64,000 nt of DNA, taken from positions 1,612,001 through 1,676,000 of the forward strand of contig NZ_JACHWR010000002.1 of assembly GCF_014191495.1 (NCBI RefSeq), written 5' to 3'. Source of the stretch: Nocardioides soli (GTDB lineage: Bacteria; Actinomycetota; Actinomycetes; Propionibacteriales; Nocardioidaceae). The translations under genes and the position numbers were made by a program. Shown here piece by piece: positions 1 through 9,120 of the stretch (position 1 is its first letter; each line of letters begins with the position of its first letter). A model generated the notes under the pieces. That model was not told the DNA's origin and did no database searches. It was given only the letters and a program-made list of their open reading frames with translations.

Positions 1-2
1 TG

Positions 3-59
3 CTGCATCTCGCGCGCCCACTGTCCGAACTCTTTGAGACGATGCCTTCATGCATCTGA
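3..59 (+). CDS. Possible 3' end of an upstream gene (partial)
   Basis: The first bases read in frame as a short protein-like tail of 18 residues ending in TGA at 57-59, with nothing recognisable in it. It could be the C-terminus of a gene that begins before the window. The segment is too short for codon statistics to decide, so this is only a possibility. Confidence 0.2.
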   Translation: MHLARPLSELFETMPSCI

Positions 60-86
60 TCGAGCCTGTGGGTGTCCCGGACGAAG

Positions 87-116
87 CGGTCGGACCTTCG
101 CAGGATCGGTCGGACC
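87..116 (+). promoter_or_regulatory. Paired 10-bp direct repeats upstream of the MFS gene
   Basis: The decamer CGGTCGGACC occurs at 87-96 and again at 107-116, start-to-start spacing 20 bp (about two helical turns), within 82 bp of the chosen start of the transporter gene. Such phased repeats often bind dimeric regulators. No regulator gene is visible in the window, so the role is inferred. Confidence 0.35.
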
Positions 117-168
117 CCGGCATCGACCGGACGGGCTCGCGGCGGCGTTCGTCGTCGAGGGCGGCCCG

Positions 169-2205
169 GTGACCGCCACGGCCACCGCCACGACTCCCGC
201 CGCGACCCCGGAGCGATCCCGCCGCTCCGGCCCGATCGTGCTGGTGCTCGCGCTCTGCGGCACGGCGGTCTCGCTGATGCAGACGCTCGTCGTACCGCTG
301 CTGCCGGACTTCCCGAAGCTGCTGAACACCAGCGCCGACAACGCCTCCTGGCTGGTGACGGTCACGCTGCTCACGAGCGCGGTCGCGACGCCGATCCTGT
401 CCCGCCTCGCCGACATGCACGGCAAGCGCCGGATGATCGTGGTGTCGCTGCTCGTGCTCCTCGCGGGCTCCCTGCTCGGCGCGGCGAGCGACTCCCTGGT
501 CGTGCTGATCATCGCCCGGGCGCTGCAGGGCTTCGCCCCGGCGCTGATCCCGATCGGCATCTCCACGATGCGCGACGAGCTGCCGCCGGAGCGGATCGGC
601 GGAGCGGTCGCGCTGATGAGCGCGACGCTCGCCATCGGCGGGGCGGTCGGGCTCCCGCTCTCGGGCGTGATCTACGAGTCGATCGGCTGGCAGGCGGTCT
701 TCTGGGGCAGCGTGGTCATGGCTGTGGTCCTGCTCGTGCTGGTGCTGACCGTGGTGCCCGAGTCCACGCTGCGGACCCCCGGCAGCTTCGACTGGCTGGG
801 CGCCGTGCTGATGTCGGTGGCGCTGACGTCGCTGCTGCTGGGCATCTCCAAGGGCGGCTCGTGGGGCTGGACGTCCCAGTGGACCCTGCTGTCCTTCGTG
901 GTCGCCGCGCTCGTGTTCGCGCTCTGGGCGCCGTGGGAGCTGCGCACCGGCCAGCCACTGGTCGACCTGCGCACCTCGGTGCGCCGACCCGTGCTGCTGA
1001 CCAACATCGCCGCGCTGCTGGCCGGGTTCGCGATGTTCGCCAACATGCTGGTGGCGGTACAGCAGCTCCAGCTGCCCGTCGTGAGCGGCGTGGGGTTCGG
1101 CCTCGGGGTCACCGAGGCCGGGCTCGCGATGCTGCCCGGCGGTCTGCTGATGGTCCTGATGTCGCCGATCTCGGCGTCGATCACCCGGCGGTTCGGCCCC
1201 CGGACCACCCTGGTCGGCGGACTGCTGGTGACCGGCCTGGGCTACGTCGCCCGGGTGCTGTTCGACGCCTCGGCCCTCCAGCTGCTGATCGGCGTCGCGA
1301 TCGTCTCGATCGGCGTCGTGATGAGCTTCGCGGCGATGCCGGTGCTGATCATGCAGTCGGTGCCGATCACCGAGACCGCGGCGGCCAACGGTCTCAACAC
1401 CGTGGTCCGCTCCATCGGCACCTCGACCTGCTCGGCGACCGTCGCCGCGGTCCTGGCGGCGGGCACCGTCGCCGGCGGCTTCCCGTCGGAGGCGGCGGTG
1501 CACGCGACGAGCTGGCTCGCCGCGGCCGCCGCCTTCCTGGGTGCCGCGGTCGGCTTCTTCGTCCCGGCCCGGATCGCACCCGCCCTGGCGCCGCTGCCCG
1601 CGGCCCGGCCGGGGGAGAGGCCGACGGCCGTCCGTGCCGACGCCGTACGCCGGGCCGACGCCGGCGCCGAGGTCGTGGTCCGCGGTCGGGTGCGGCGCTC
1701 CGACGGCCGGCCGGCCCGGCTGGCGGTCGTGTCGGTGCTCGACCGGAGCGGCCGGCAGGCGGACTGGTCGCGCGCCGACAACGACGGACGCTGGTCGGTC
1801 GTGCTGCCGGGTGCGGGGGAGTACCTCGTCATCTACTCCGCCGAGGGCTGGGCCGCGCGGTCCGAGCTGCGCCAGCTCGCCCCCGAGGTGGTGCCGGAGC
1901 TCGAGGTCGCCGAGCGACTCACCGTGGCCGGGGTGATCTCCCGGGGCGGCTGGCCGATCGAGGACGCGCTGGTCGTGCTCACCGACGCCACGGGCGAGTC
2001 GGTGGGTGCGACCCGTACCGACGAGGGTGGTCACTACGAGCTCGGACTGCCGCCGCTCGGTCGCTACGTGCTCACCGCGCTCGACCCCGGCAGCGGCCGC
2101 TCCGAGTCGCAGGACGTCGTGGTCAGCGCGCAGCAGCGGCGGTTCAACATGGTGCTGCCCGAGCTGCCCGAACCCACGGAGTCCGAGGTCGCGGCGCGGG
2201 TCTGA
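169..2205 (+). CDS. MFS drug/metabolite exporter with C-terminal carboxypeptidase-regulatory-like domains
   Basis: A 678-residue membrane protein. Residues about 20-465 form a multi-helix major facilitator transporter of the EmrB/QacA (DHA2) type, with the loop motif LADMHGKRRM after the second or third helix. The frame is open further upstream, but the GTG at 169 has a GAGGG-type ribosome site and starts just before the first helix. After the last helix come two beta-sandwich repeats, about 501-579 and 584-660, with the patterns DNDGRWSVVLPGAGEYLV and DEGGHYELGLPPLGRYVL typical of carboxypeptidase regulatory-like (transthyretin-like) domains. Their side of the membrane is not known. The substrate cannot be told; proton-coupled export of a drug or lipid-like compound is the family norm. 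The gene converges on metX. Confidence 0.85.
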   Translation: MTATATATTPAATPERSRRSGPIVLVLALCGTAVSLMQTLVVPLLPDFPKLLNTSADNASWLVTVTLLTSAVATPILSRLADMHGKRRMIVVSLLVLLAGSLLGAASDSLVVLIIARALQGFAPALIPIGISTMRDELPPERIGGAVALMSATLAIGGAVGLPLSGVIYESIGWQAVFWGSVVMAVVLLVLVLTVVPESTLRTPGSFDWLGAVLMSVALTSLLLGISKGGSWGWTSQWTLLSFVVAALVFALWAPWELRTGQPLVDLRTSVRRPVLLTNIAALLAGFAMFANMLVAVQQLQLPVVSGVGFGLGVTEAGLAMLPGGLLMVLMSPISASITRRFGPRTTLVGGLLVTGLGYVARVLFDASALQLLIGVAIVSIGVVMSFAAMPVLIMQSVPITETAAANGLNTVVRSIGTSTCSATVAAVLAAGTVAGGFPSEAAVHATSWLAAAAAFLGAAVGFFVPARIAPALAPLPAARPGERPTAVRADAVRRADAGAEVVVRGRVRRSDGRPARLAVVSVLDRSGRQADWSRADNDGRWSVVLPGAGEYLVIYSAEGWAARSELRQLAPEVVPELEVAERLTVAGVISRGGWPIEDALVVLTDATGESVGATRTDEGGHYELGLPPLGRYVLTALDPGSGRSESQDVVVSAQQRRFNMVLPELPEPTESEVAARV

Positions 2206-2208
2206 GGT

Positions 2209-2229
2209 CCCGCCCCGCCGGGGAGCGGG
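2209..2229. terminator. Hairpin between convergent MFS gene and metX
   Basis: A C-rich arm at 2209-2216 can pair across a 3-nt loop with the G-rich arm at 2220-2229, with a 2-nt bulge. It fills the 24-nt gap between two convergent stop codons. There is no T-tract, as is common for actinobacterial terminators. Confidence 0.4.
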
Positions 2230-3339
2230 TCAGGCGAGGAACTTGGCGATGCGCTCGTGGTAGCCCGGCGGCTCGAGGAGGAACGAGTCGTGGCCGAAGG
2301 GTGAGGCCAGCTCCGCCCAGTCGACCTCCACCCCGAGGTCGCGCAGCTGCTCGGTGAGCGCCGCCGACTGCGCCGAGTCGAAGCGCCAGTCGGAGTCGAA
2401 CGACGTCAGCTGGAAGCGGGTCCGCGTCCGCCGCAGCGCGGCGGCGGTCCCCGGGTCGGCGAAGGGGTCGAAGTAGTCGAGCAGTCGGGTCAGATAGAGA
2501 TAGGAGAGGGCGTCGAACCGGTCCAGGAACACCTGTCCCTGGTGCTGCAGGTAGTGCTCCACCTCGTAGTCCGGCTGGAGCGTCCAGTCGTCGCCGTGCG
2601 AGCGCCGGCGGTGGCCGAACTTGGCCTCCAACGACTGCGGCGAGACGTAGTTGATGTGGGCCATCATCCGGGCGACCTTCTGGCCGCGCCACGGGAAGAC
2701 GCCCTGCTCGACGTAGCGGCCACCGCAGAAGTCGGGGTCGGACATGATCGCCTCGCGGCCGACCGAGGAGAAGGCGATGTTCTCCGCCGACAGCCGCGAC
2801 GACGCGGCCACCAGGAGGGCCCGGTCGAGCGCGTCGGGATCGTCGATCACCCACTGCAGGGCCTGCATGCCGCCCAGCGACCCGCCGACGACGGCGTAGA
2901 GCCGCTCCACCCCGAGGCGCGCGGCCAGCCGCCGGTGCACCGCGACCAGGTCGGTCATGTGCAGCATCGGGAAGTCGAGGCAGTACGGCGTCCCCGTGGC
3001 GGGATCGGTCGACAGCGGACCGGTGGTGCCCGAGCAGCCACCCAGCAGGTTGGGTGAGATCACGAAGAACCGGTCGGTGTCGACCGGCTTGCCCGGACCG
3101 ATCAGGTTGTCCCACCAGCCGCGCTTCTTCGCGCCCAGGTGCAGCCCTGCGGCGTGGGCGTCGCCGGTGAGGGCGTGGCAGACGAAGATCGCGTTGTCGC
3201 GCGCCGGCGACAGCGTGCCGTAGGTCTCGTAGGCGACCTCGACGTGGTCGAGCCGGCCGCCGCCACGCAGGAGCAGCGGGTCGTCCTGGTCGGCCAGGAC
3301 GACCCGCTGCGTCTCGACGTAGCCGAGCGTGCCGCTCAC
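2230..3339 (-). CDS. metX: Homoserine O-acetyltransferase
   Basis: Acetylates (or succinylates) L-homoserine in the cytoplasm, the first committed step of methionine synthesis. The 369-residue alpha/beta hydrolase is full length. The nucleophile elbow GGSLGGMQ places the catalytic serine at 154; the acid is in SDWRF (Asp317) and the histidine in GHDSFLL (His350). It lies 45 nt after metY on the same strand, so the two genes form an operon that supplies and uses O-acetylhomoserine. The start is GTG with only a distant purine-rich site, so translation may depend on metY. Acyl donor preference cannot be settled by eye; MetX enzymes of actinobacteria normally use acetyl-CoA. Confidence 0.95.
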   Translation of the reverse strand: MSGTLGYVETQRVVLADQDDPLLLRGGGRLDHVEVAYETYGTLSPARDNAIFVCHALTGDAHAAGLHLGAKKRGWWDNLIGPGKPVDTDRFFVISPNLLGGCSGTTGPLSTDPATGTPYCLDFPMLHMTDLVAVHRRLAARLGVERLYAVVGGSLGGMQALQWVIDDPDALDRALLVAASSRLSAENIAFSSVGREAIMSDPDFCGGRYVEQGVFPWRGQKVARMMAHINYVSPQSLEAKFGHRRRSHGDDWTLQPDYEVEHYLQHQGQVFLDRFDALSYLYLTRLLDYFDPFADPGTAAALRRTRTRFQLTSFDSDWRFDSAQSAALTEQLRDLGVEVDWAELASPFGHDSFLLEPPGYHERIAKFLA

Positions 3340-3384
3340 GGCGTCATCGTGTCACTCTCCATGGTGCTGGCCGGGACCGGCCGC

Positions 3385-4671
3385 TCACTTGCTGGCCGCG
3401 AGCGCCTGGTCCAGGTCGGCGATGATGTCCTCGACGTTCTCGATGCCGATCGAGAGCCGCACCATGTCCTCGGGCACGCCGGCGGCCTCGAGCTCCTCGG
3501 GCGTGAGCTGGCTGTGCGTCGTGGTGGCGTTGTGGATCGCCAGCGACTTCGCGTCGCCGATGTTGGCGAGGTGGCTGAAGAGGCCCAGCGACTCGATGAA
3601 GCGCTTGCCGCCCTCGCGCCCGGACTTCACGCCGAAGCTGATCAGGCCGCCGTACCCCTTGCCGGTGCCGATCCGGTCGAGCACCGCCTTGTAGGGGCTG
3701 CTGGGCAGACCGGGGAAGTTCACCCATGAGACCGCGTCGTGACCCTGGAGGTACTCCGCGACCTTGAGCGCGTTCTCGCTGTGCCGCTCCATTCGCAGGT
3801 GCAGCGTCTCGAGGCCCTGCAGGAAGAGCCAGGAGTTCATCGGGGTGGTGGCGGCGCCGGTGTTGCGCAGCAGCACCGTGCGGGCCCGGATGATGTACGC
3901 CGCGGGGCCGGCCGCGTCGGTCCAGACCGCGCCGTGGTAGGCCGGGTCCGGCTTGGTCAGGCCCGGGAACCGGTCGGAGTGCGCCGCCCAGTCGAAGTTG
4001 CCGGAGTCGACGATCACGCCGCCGATGGAGGTGCCGTGGCCGCCGATGTACTTCGTCGCGGCGTGCACGACGACGTCCGCGCCGTGCTCGAAGGGCTTGA
4101 CGAGGTACGGCGTGGGCGCGGTGTTGTCGATGATCAGGGGCAGGCCCTGGGCGTGCGCGGCCTCGGCCCACGCGTCGAGGTCGACGACGTTGATGCTCGG
4201 GTTGCCGACCGTCTCGCCGAAGACCAGCCGGGTCTTCTCGTCCACGTGCCGGGCCAGGTCCTCCGGCTTCTCCGGGTCGACGAAGCGCACCTCGATGCCG
4301 AACTGCGGCAGCGTGTGCGCGAACAGCGCGTAGGTGCCGCCGTACAGCGTCGACAGCGCCACGATGTTGTCGCCGGCGTAGGTCAGGTTGAGCACCGCGT
4401 AGGTCGTTGCGGTCGAGCCGCTCGCCACCGCCAGCGCGCCGACGCCACCCTCGAGCTGGGTCATCCGCTGCTCGAAGACGTCCTGCGTCGGGTTCATGAT
4501 CCGGGTGTAGATGTTGCCCGGCTCGGCGAGGCTGAAGAGGTTCGCGGCGTGCTCGGTGTCGTTGAAGACGTACGACGTGGTCTGGTAGATCGGCACGGCC
4601 CGGCTGTTGGTGGCCGGGTCGTGCTCCTCCTGGCCGGCGTGCACGGCCAGGGTCTCGGGGCGGTAGGTCAT
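3385..4671 (-). CDS. metY: O-acetylhomoserine sulfhydrylase
   Basis: A cytoplasmic PLP enzyme of the Cys/Met metabolism family, 428 residues, that makes homocysteine from O-acetylhomoserine and sulfide (aminocarboxypropyltransferase). The PLP lysine is Lys207 in AATKYIGG, and the cofactor-binding ASGSTATTYA segment is near residue 83. The ATG at 4671 was chosen because AGGAG stands 8 nt before it and the protein begins with the usual TYRPETLAVHAGQ. It is the promoter-proximal gene of the metY-metX operon. The 115 nt upstream show no SAM riboswitch or other recognisable leader. Confidence 0.95.
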   Translation of the reverse strand: MTYRPETLAVHAGQEEHDPATNSRAVPIYQTTSYVFNDTEHAANLFSLAEPGNIYTRIMNPTQDVFEQRMTQLEGGVGALAVASGSTATTYAVLNLTYAGDNIVALSTLYGGTYALFAHTLPQFGIEVRFVDPEKPEDLARHVDEKTRLVFGETVGNPSINVVDLDAWAEAAHAQGLPLIIDNTAPTPYLVKPFEHGADVVVHAATKYIGGHGTSIGGVIVDSGNFDWAAHSDRFPGLTKPDPAYHGAVWTDAAGPAAYIIRARTVLLRNTGAATTPMNSWLFLQGLETLHLRMERHSENALKVAEYLQGHDAVSWVNFPGLPSSPYKAVLDRIGTGKGYGGLISFGVKSGREGGKRFIESLGLFSHLANIGDAKSLAIHNATTTHSQLTPEELEAAGVPEDMVRLSIGIENVEDIIADLDQALAASK

Positions 4672-4786
4672 CTGTACTCCTGCAGGGGCGGTCGGTGCCG
4701 TCGGGCGTGTGAGCGAGCGTAGGCAGGCGCGGGCCGTCGGTCGGGCGCCGTCCACCTACCGGGCAGTGCGAGCCTTGGTCGCGCGC

Positions 4787-6130
4787 TCAGTAGGCGCGGC
4801 CCGGGTTGAGGATCCCGTCGGGGTCGAAGGCGGCCTTGACGCGATGCATGAGCTCGCGCCCGACCGGGTCGAGCTGATCCCCGACGAACGCCGTCTTCAG
4901 CGACCCGATGCCGTGCTCGCCGGTCACGGTGCCGCCGAGTGCGAGAGCGGCCCGCAGGATCTCGTCGAACGCCTGCCGGGCCCGGTCGGACGCACCCGGC
5001 TCCGCCGGGTCGTAGACCACGGTCGGGTGGAGGTTGCCGTCGGCCGCATGCCCGAAGGTCCCGATCGTGACCTCGCACCGCTCGGCGATCGCGTCGATCC
5101 GCTGCTGCATCTCGGCGAGCCGGGTCAGCGGTACGCAGACGTCGTCGAGCAGCACGCTGCCGAGCTGCTCGAGGGCCGGCAGGGCGGCGCGGCGCGCCTC
5201 CATGAACATCGCACCCTCGTCGGCGTCGACGGTCCAGAACGTGTCGAGCGCCCCCTGCCGTTGCGCGGCCGCCACGCAGGCCGCCACGCTCCGGTCCGGG
5301 TCGGCGGAGTCGAGCTGGACGATGAGCGTCGCGCCGGCGTCCTCGTCGAGTCCCATGCCCGTCATCCGGTTGACGGCGCGGACGGTGACGCGGTCCATCA
5401 GCTCGGCGGCCGCCGGCTCGTGGAGGGACTCGGCGACGAAGTGGACGGCCGTCGCGGTCGAGGCGAAGGTCGCGACCGCGGTCGCCCGGGCAGGGGGGAG
5501 CCGCGTCAGGCGGACGGTCGCCTCGGTGATCACGCACAACGTGCCCTCGGAGCCGACGACGAGCGGCACGAGCGCGAGTCCGCACACGTCCTTGCGAGTG
5601 GTGGCGCCGATGGTCGTGACGGCTCCCGTGGGGAGGACGACGGTCAGCTGGAGCGCGTGGTCGCGGGTGACGCCGTAGCGGGCGCAGCACATCCCGCCGG
5701 CGTTCGTCGCCAGGTTGCCGCCGATCGACGAGATGGCCCGGCTGCCCGGATCCGGTGCGTAGAAGAGGCCGTGCCGCCTGGCGGCCGCGTCGAGGTCGCC
5801 GTTGACGACCCCCGCCTGCACGCGGGCCGTGCGGTTGAGCGGGTCGATCTCGAGGATCTCGGCCATCGCGGCGAGGGAGAGGACGATGCAGCCGTCGATC
5901 GCGTTCGCCGCACCGGCGAGGCCGGTGCCGGTGCCCCGGGTGACGACCGGCACGCGGTGTCGGGAGGCGATCCGCAGCACCGCCTGGACGTCCTCGGTCG
6001 ACCTGGCCAGGACGACCGCGGCGGCCGTTCCACTCTCGGCCGCGCCGCACTGGTCGCGCGAGTAGGCGGCCATCACGTCGGGATCGGTGATGACGCGGCC
6101 GGGCAGCTCGGTCAGCAGATCGCTCAGCAC
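4787..6130 (-). CDS. FAD-linked oxidase, glycolate/D-lactate dehydrogenase type
   Basis: A 447-residue flavoprotein with an N-terminal PCMH-type FAD-binding half (RGTGTGLAGAANAIDG near residues 65-80, then SSIGGNLATNAGG) and a C-terminal FAD-oxidase half ending in the classic GEHGIGSLK and FDPDGILNPGRAY signatures. This is the GlcD/Dld architecture, which oxidises D-2-hydroxy acids and passes electrons to the respiratory chain. The GTG at 6130 follows GAGGAGG at ideal spacing. It is divergent from a D-amino-acid dehydrogenase. Lactate, glycolate or 2-hydroxyglutarate are possible substrates; glycolate is less likely because no glcE/glcF genes are present. Confidence 0.85.
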   Translation of the reverse strand: MLSDLLTELPGRVITDPDVMAAYSRDQCGAAESGTAAAVVLARSTEDVQAVLRIASRHRVPVVTRGTGTGLAGAANAIDGCIVLSLAAMAEILEIDPLNRTARVQAGVVNGDLDAAARRHGLFYAPDPGSRAISSIGGNLATNAGGMCCARYGVTRDHALQLTVVLPTGAVTTIGATTRKDVCGLALVPLVVGSEGTLCVITEATVRLTRLPPARATAVATFASTATAVHFVAESLHEPAAAELMDRVTVRAVNRMTGMGLDEDAGATLIVQLDSADPDRSVAACVAAAQRQGALDTFWTVDADEGAMFMEARRAALPALEQLGSVLLDDVCVPLTRLAEMQQRIDAIAERCEVTIGTFGHAADGNLHPTVVYDPAEPGASDRARQAFDEILRAALALGGTVTGEHGIGSLKTAFVGDQLDPVGRELMHRVKAAFDPDGILNPGRAY

Positions 6131-6147
6131 GGCTGCCTCCTCACGGT

Positions 6148-6165
6148 GATCGCCGGTCGGCGATC
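6148..6165. promoter_or_regulatory. Perfect inverted repeat upstream of the FAD-linked oxidase
   Basis: GATCGCCG and CGGCGATC are separated by 2 bp, 18 nt before the oxidase start codon. The position suits an operator or a 5' UTR hairpin. The binding factor is unknown. Confidence 0.4.
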
Positions 6166-6239
6166 GGCGACGCCCATCATGCTCCTCGACGACGGAGCAC
6201 CCGTCACCTTGTTCCGGCAGCACAGCATCGGCACTGGAA

Positions 6240-6256
6240 TGTGAGCCGAGAGCACA
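6240..6256. promoter_or_regulatory. Imperfect palindrome, candidate PucR-type operator of the dad region
   Basis: A 17-bp imperfect palindrome with outer arms TGTG/CACA lies between the FAD oxidase and D-amino-acid dehydrogenase genes. Its core CCGAGAGCA recurs as CCGAGAACA at 9131-9139 between pucR and alr. It covers an alternative GTG at 6241, which favours the downstream ATG start at 6292. Confidence 0.4.
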
Positions 6257-6291
6257 AAGACAGACGGAGTTGGTCGCAGGACCATCGAGTC

Positions 6292-7536
6292 ATGGCCTCC
6301 AGCATCAGCTCACCTCCCCGGCGCGTCGCGGTCCTCGGTGCGGGGATGGTCGGACTCTCCACCGCGTGGTACCTCCAGGAGCACGGCGTGGAGGTCACGG
6401 TGCTCGACCGCACCGGCGTCGCCGCCGGCTCCAGCTGGGGCAACGCCGGCTGGCTGACGCCGAGCATGGCGGTGCCGCTGCCCGAGCCCTCGGTGCTGAA
6501 GTACGGCGTGCGCGCCGTGCTCAGCCCGTCGTCGCCGGTGTTCGTCCCGCCGAGCGCGGACCCGCGTCTGTGGCGGTTCCTCATCCAGTTCGCGCGCAAC
6601 TGCACGCCGCAGCGCTGGCAGCGTGCGATGCAGACCCTGATCCCGCTCAACAACGAGGCGCTGGCCGCCTTCGACGAGATGGAGCGGGGCGGCGTCACCG
6701 CGCGCACCAAGGCGGCGGAGCCCTTCGTCGCGGCGTTCCGCACGGTCGAGGACAGCCGCGCCCTGCTCGAGGAGTTCGAGCACATCCGGGCCTGCGGGCA
6801 GTCGGTGAACTTCGAGGCCCTCGACGGCGCCACCGCGCGCGCCCAGGAGCCCGCGCTCTCCGACGAGATCGGCACCGCGATCCGGATCCTCGACGAGCGG
6901 TACCTCAACCCGTCGGCGTACGTCGCGTCCGTCGCGGACTCCGTGCGCGCCCGGGGTGGGGTGATCCGCGGCGACCACGACGTCAGCGAGCTGCGCAGCG
7001 ACAGCGGCGGGGTGAGCGTCGGCGGCGAGCGCTTCGACGCTGTCGTGATCGCCACGGGCGCGGTCCTCAACCAGCTGGCCGGGCGGTACGGCGTCCGCCG
7101 GATCGTGCAGGCGGGCCGGGGCTACTCGTTCACCGTCAAGGTCGACGACCTGCCCCAGGGGCCGGTCTACTTCCCGAAGCAGCGTGTCGCCTGCACGCCC
7201 GTGGGCGATCGGCTGCGGATCGCCGGGATGATGGAGTTCCGCAAGGCGGACGCGCCGATGGACCCGCGCCGCATCCAGGCCCTCGTCGACGAGGCCGGAA
7301 CGCTGCTGAAGGGTGCCCACCTCGACCAGCGGGAGGACGAGTGGGTGGGCGCGCGGCCGTGCACCGCCGACGGCCTGCCTCTGGTGGGTGCCACCACCGA
7401 CTCGCGCGTCTTCGTGGCCGGTGGCCACGGGATGTGGGGCATCACGCTCGGACCGGTGACCGGCCGGCTGCTCGCCGAGCAGATCGCGACCGGCCGGGCT
7501 CCCGCGCCCCTGCGCGCCATCGACCCCCTGCGCTGA
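6292..7536 (+). CDS. dadA: D-amino-acid dehydrogenase (FAD-dependent)
   Basis: A 414-residue flavoprotein of the DadA/glycine oxidase family that oxidatively deaminates D-amino acids, usually D-alanine, to the 2-oxo acid plus ammonia. The dinucleotide-binding motif GAGMVG is at 16-21, followed by the acidic end of strand 2 (VTVLDR). The SSWGNAGWLTPS segment and the C-terminal PCTADGLPLVG and GHGMWGITLGPVTGRLLAE segments match DadA. The ATG at 6292 is preferred over GTG at 6241 because AGGA precedes it and the upstream GTG lies in a palindrome. An alanine racemase and a PucR regulator lie next to it, so alanine catabolism through D-alanine is likely. Confidence 0.85.
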   Translation: MASSISSPPRRVAVLGAGMVGLSTAWYLQEHGVEVTVLDRTGVAAGSSWGNAGWLTPSMAVPLPEPSVLKYGVRAVLSPSSPVFVPPSADPRLWRFLIQFARNCTPQRWQRAMQTLIPLNNEALAAFDEMERGGVTARTKAAEPFVAAFRTVEDSRALLEEFEHIRACGQSVNFEALDGATARAQEPALSDEIGTAIRILDERYLNPSAYVASVADSVRARGGVIRGDHDVSELRSDSGGVSVGGERFDAVVIATGAVLNQLAGRYGVRRIVQAGRGYSFTVKVDDLPQGPVYFPKQRVACTPVGDRLRIAGMMEFRKADAPMDPRRIQALVDEAGTLLKGAHLDQREDEWVGARPCTADGLPLVGATTDSRVFVAGGHGMWGITLGPVTGRLLAEQIATGRAPAPLRAIDPLR

Positions 7537-7551
7537 GCTCCGGGCCCGACG

Positions 7552-9087
7552 TCAGCCGCCGGCCCGGATCCGAGCGATCTCGAGCCGGACGGCGAGCCGC
7601 TGCAGTGGGTCGTCGAGGTCGACCGGGCAGGTCTCGGCCAGCCGGGCCATCCGGTAGCGGATCGTGTTCGGGTGCACGGCCAGCGCCCGGGCCGCGCGCT
7701 GCGGCTCGCCCCAGTAGTCGATGACGGCCTCCAGGGTGGTCAGCTCCGTGCCGGCCCTCTCGTGGTCGGCTTCGACCAGGGCCGCGACCGGAGACACCAG
7801 GGGCGTCTGCCCGAGCCCGGCCAGCGCTCGCGCGACCACGAGGGCCGCCCAGGACGTCTCGACCGACGCCACCGGTCGAGGCAGCGCGGCCGGGGCGAGC
7901 CGGTCGACCTCGTCGGCCTGGTGGCGTGACTCGGTCAGCTTGGCCAGCGTGCCGACGGGGCTTCCCGCGGCGATGCCGAGGACGCTGTTGCGGGGCCACT
8001 CCTTCTGCACGACCTCACCGAGCCAGAACCAGGTGCCGGGACCGGATCCCTCGGAGCCGAGCACGGCGTACACCCGGTCGTCCAGGTCCGCGACCAGCGG
8101 CTGGCGCCACCCGTGCCGACGGGCCAGCGCCAGCCACAGCTCGCAGCGTGCCTCGGCTGTTCCCGCCTGCGTGGGTCCGGTCAGGGCGGCGACCCGCCAC
8201 GGCCCCGGTGGCAGCCAGTCGGGACGCTCGGTCGGCTCGCCGCGCAGCAGCGAGCGGATCTGGTCGAGCTGTACCTGCCGCTGCAACTCGCCCTGGGTCC
8301 GCAGCCGGAGCAGGTAGAGCGCGATCACCTGCGCCGCCGCGACCAGCTCGCGCTCGCGGGCCTGGGGCACGGGTGCGTCGACCACGGCCCAGACCGAGCC
8401 CAGCCACTCGCCGCCCGCGCGCACGGGCACGACGTACCGCGGCTTCACCCCGCCCTCGCCCGCGGGCACGAAGAACGGCTCGTCCGACCTGGCCAGCCGC
8501 CGGAAGACGCCGAGGGACCGGAAGTGCCCGCGGACCTCGCGCGGCACCCGGCGGCCGATGATCGTCGACATCCGCGCCTCGTCGACGTCGTGCTGTCCGG
8601 TCGAGTAGGCCAGCACGCGCGAGGTCGCGTCCTCGACGGTGACCGGGGCGTCGACGATGGCGCTGATCTTGTCCGCCATGTCGAACAGGTCGCTGTAGAC
8701 GTGGGCGACCGGTCCCTGCTGGTGGCTCATCGTGCGGGCGATGTCGAGTGCGGAGCGCAGCAGTCCGAGCACCGAGGACCACGGGACCCCGTCGGCCACC
8801 GCCAGCAACGGCAGGGCCGCGGCCGCGCACGCCTCCCGCACCTGCGGAAGGTCGGCCCAGGTACGGCGCAGCACCAGTCCCGCCGCGGCCTCGGCGTGTC
8901 GTACGGCGTCAACCACCTCGTCCGCCCGGCGCGTGCCGACGAGCACCACCAGGTCGCCCCGCTCGACGGGCATCAGGTCCTCGGGGTCCACGACCTCGAG
9001 CCCGCTCACGGGACGCGCGGCGCCGGCCTGGACCATCTCGACGAACGCGGGGGTCAGGGCGTCGGCCACGCCGGCGGCGGTGATCAC
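7552..9087 (-). CDS. PucR/CdaR-type transcriptional regulator
   Basis: A 511-residue regulator. The C-terminal helix-turn-helix (about 450-508, with YWGEPQRAARALAVHPNTIRYRMARL) is the PucR HTH_30 type used by PucR, CdaR and the proline/alanine catabolism activators. The central part has a GGDEF-like/GAF-type middle region and the N-terminus is a ligand-sensing domain. It reads divergently from the alanine racemase gene and convergently with dadA, so it is the obvious local regulator of D-amino-acid use. The start is GTG at 9087, and no better start was found. Confidence 0.85.
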   Translation of the reverse strand: MITAAGVADALTPAFVEMVQAGAARPVSGLEVVDPEDLMPVERGDLVVLVGTRRADEVVDAVRHAEAAAGLVLRRTWADLPQVREACAAAALPLLAVADGVPWSSVLGLLRSALDIARTMSHQQGPVAHVYSDLFDMADKISAIVDAPVTVEDATSRVLAYSTGQHDVDEARMSTIIGRRVPREVRGHFRSLGVFRRLARSDEPFFVPAGEGGVKPRYVVPVRAGGEWLGSVWAVVDAPVPQARERELVAAAQVIALYLLRLRTQGELQRQVQLDQIRSLLRGEPTERPDWLPPGPWRVAALTGPTQAGTAEARCELWLALARRHGWRQPLVADLDDRVYAVLGSEGSGPGTWFWLGEVVQKEWPRNSVLGIAAGSPVGTLAKLTESRHQADEVDRLAPAALPRPVASVETSWAALVVARALAGLGQTPLVSPVAALVEADHERAGTELTTLEAVIDYWGEPQRAARALAVHPNTIRYRMARLAETCPVDLDDPLQRLAVRLEIARIRAGG

Positions 9088-9120
9088 GGCACCACTGTGC
9101 CACTCGCGTGCCCGACCGCC

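Noticed and set aside
4672..4786. Possible SAM riboswitch upstream of metY
   Set aside because: No SAM-I, SAM-II or SAM-IV core could be aligned in the 115 nt, and the gap is short.
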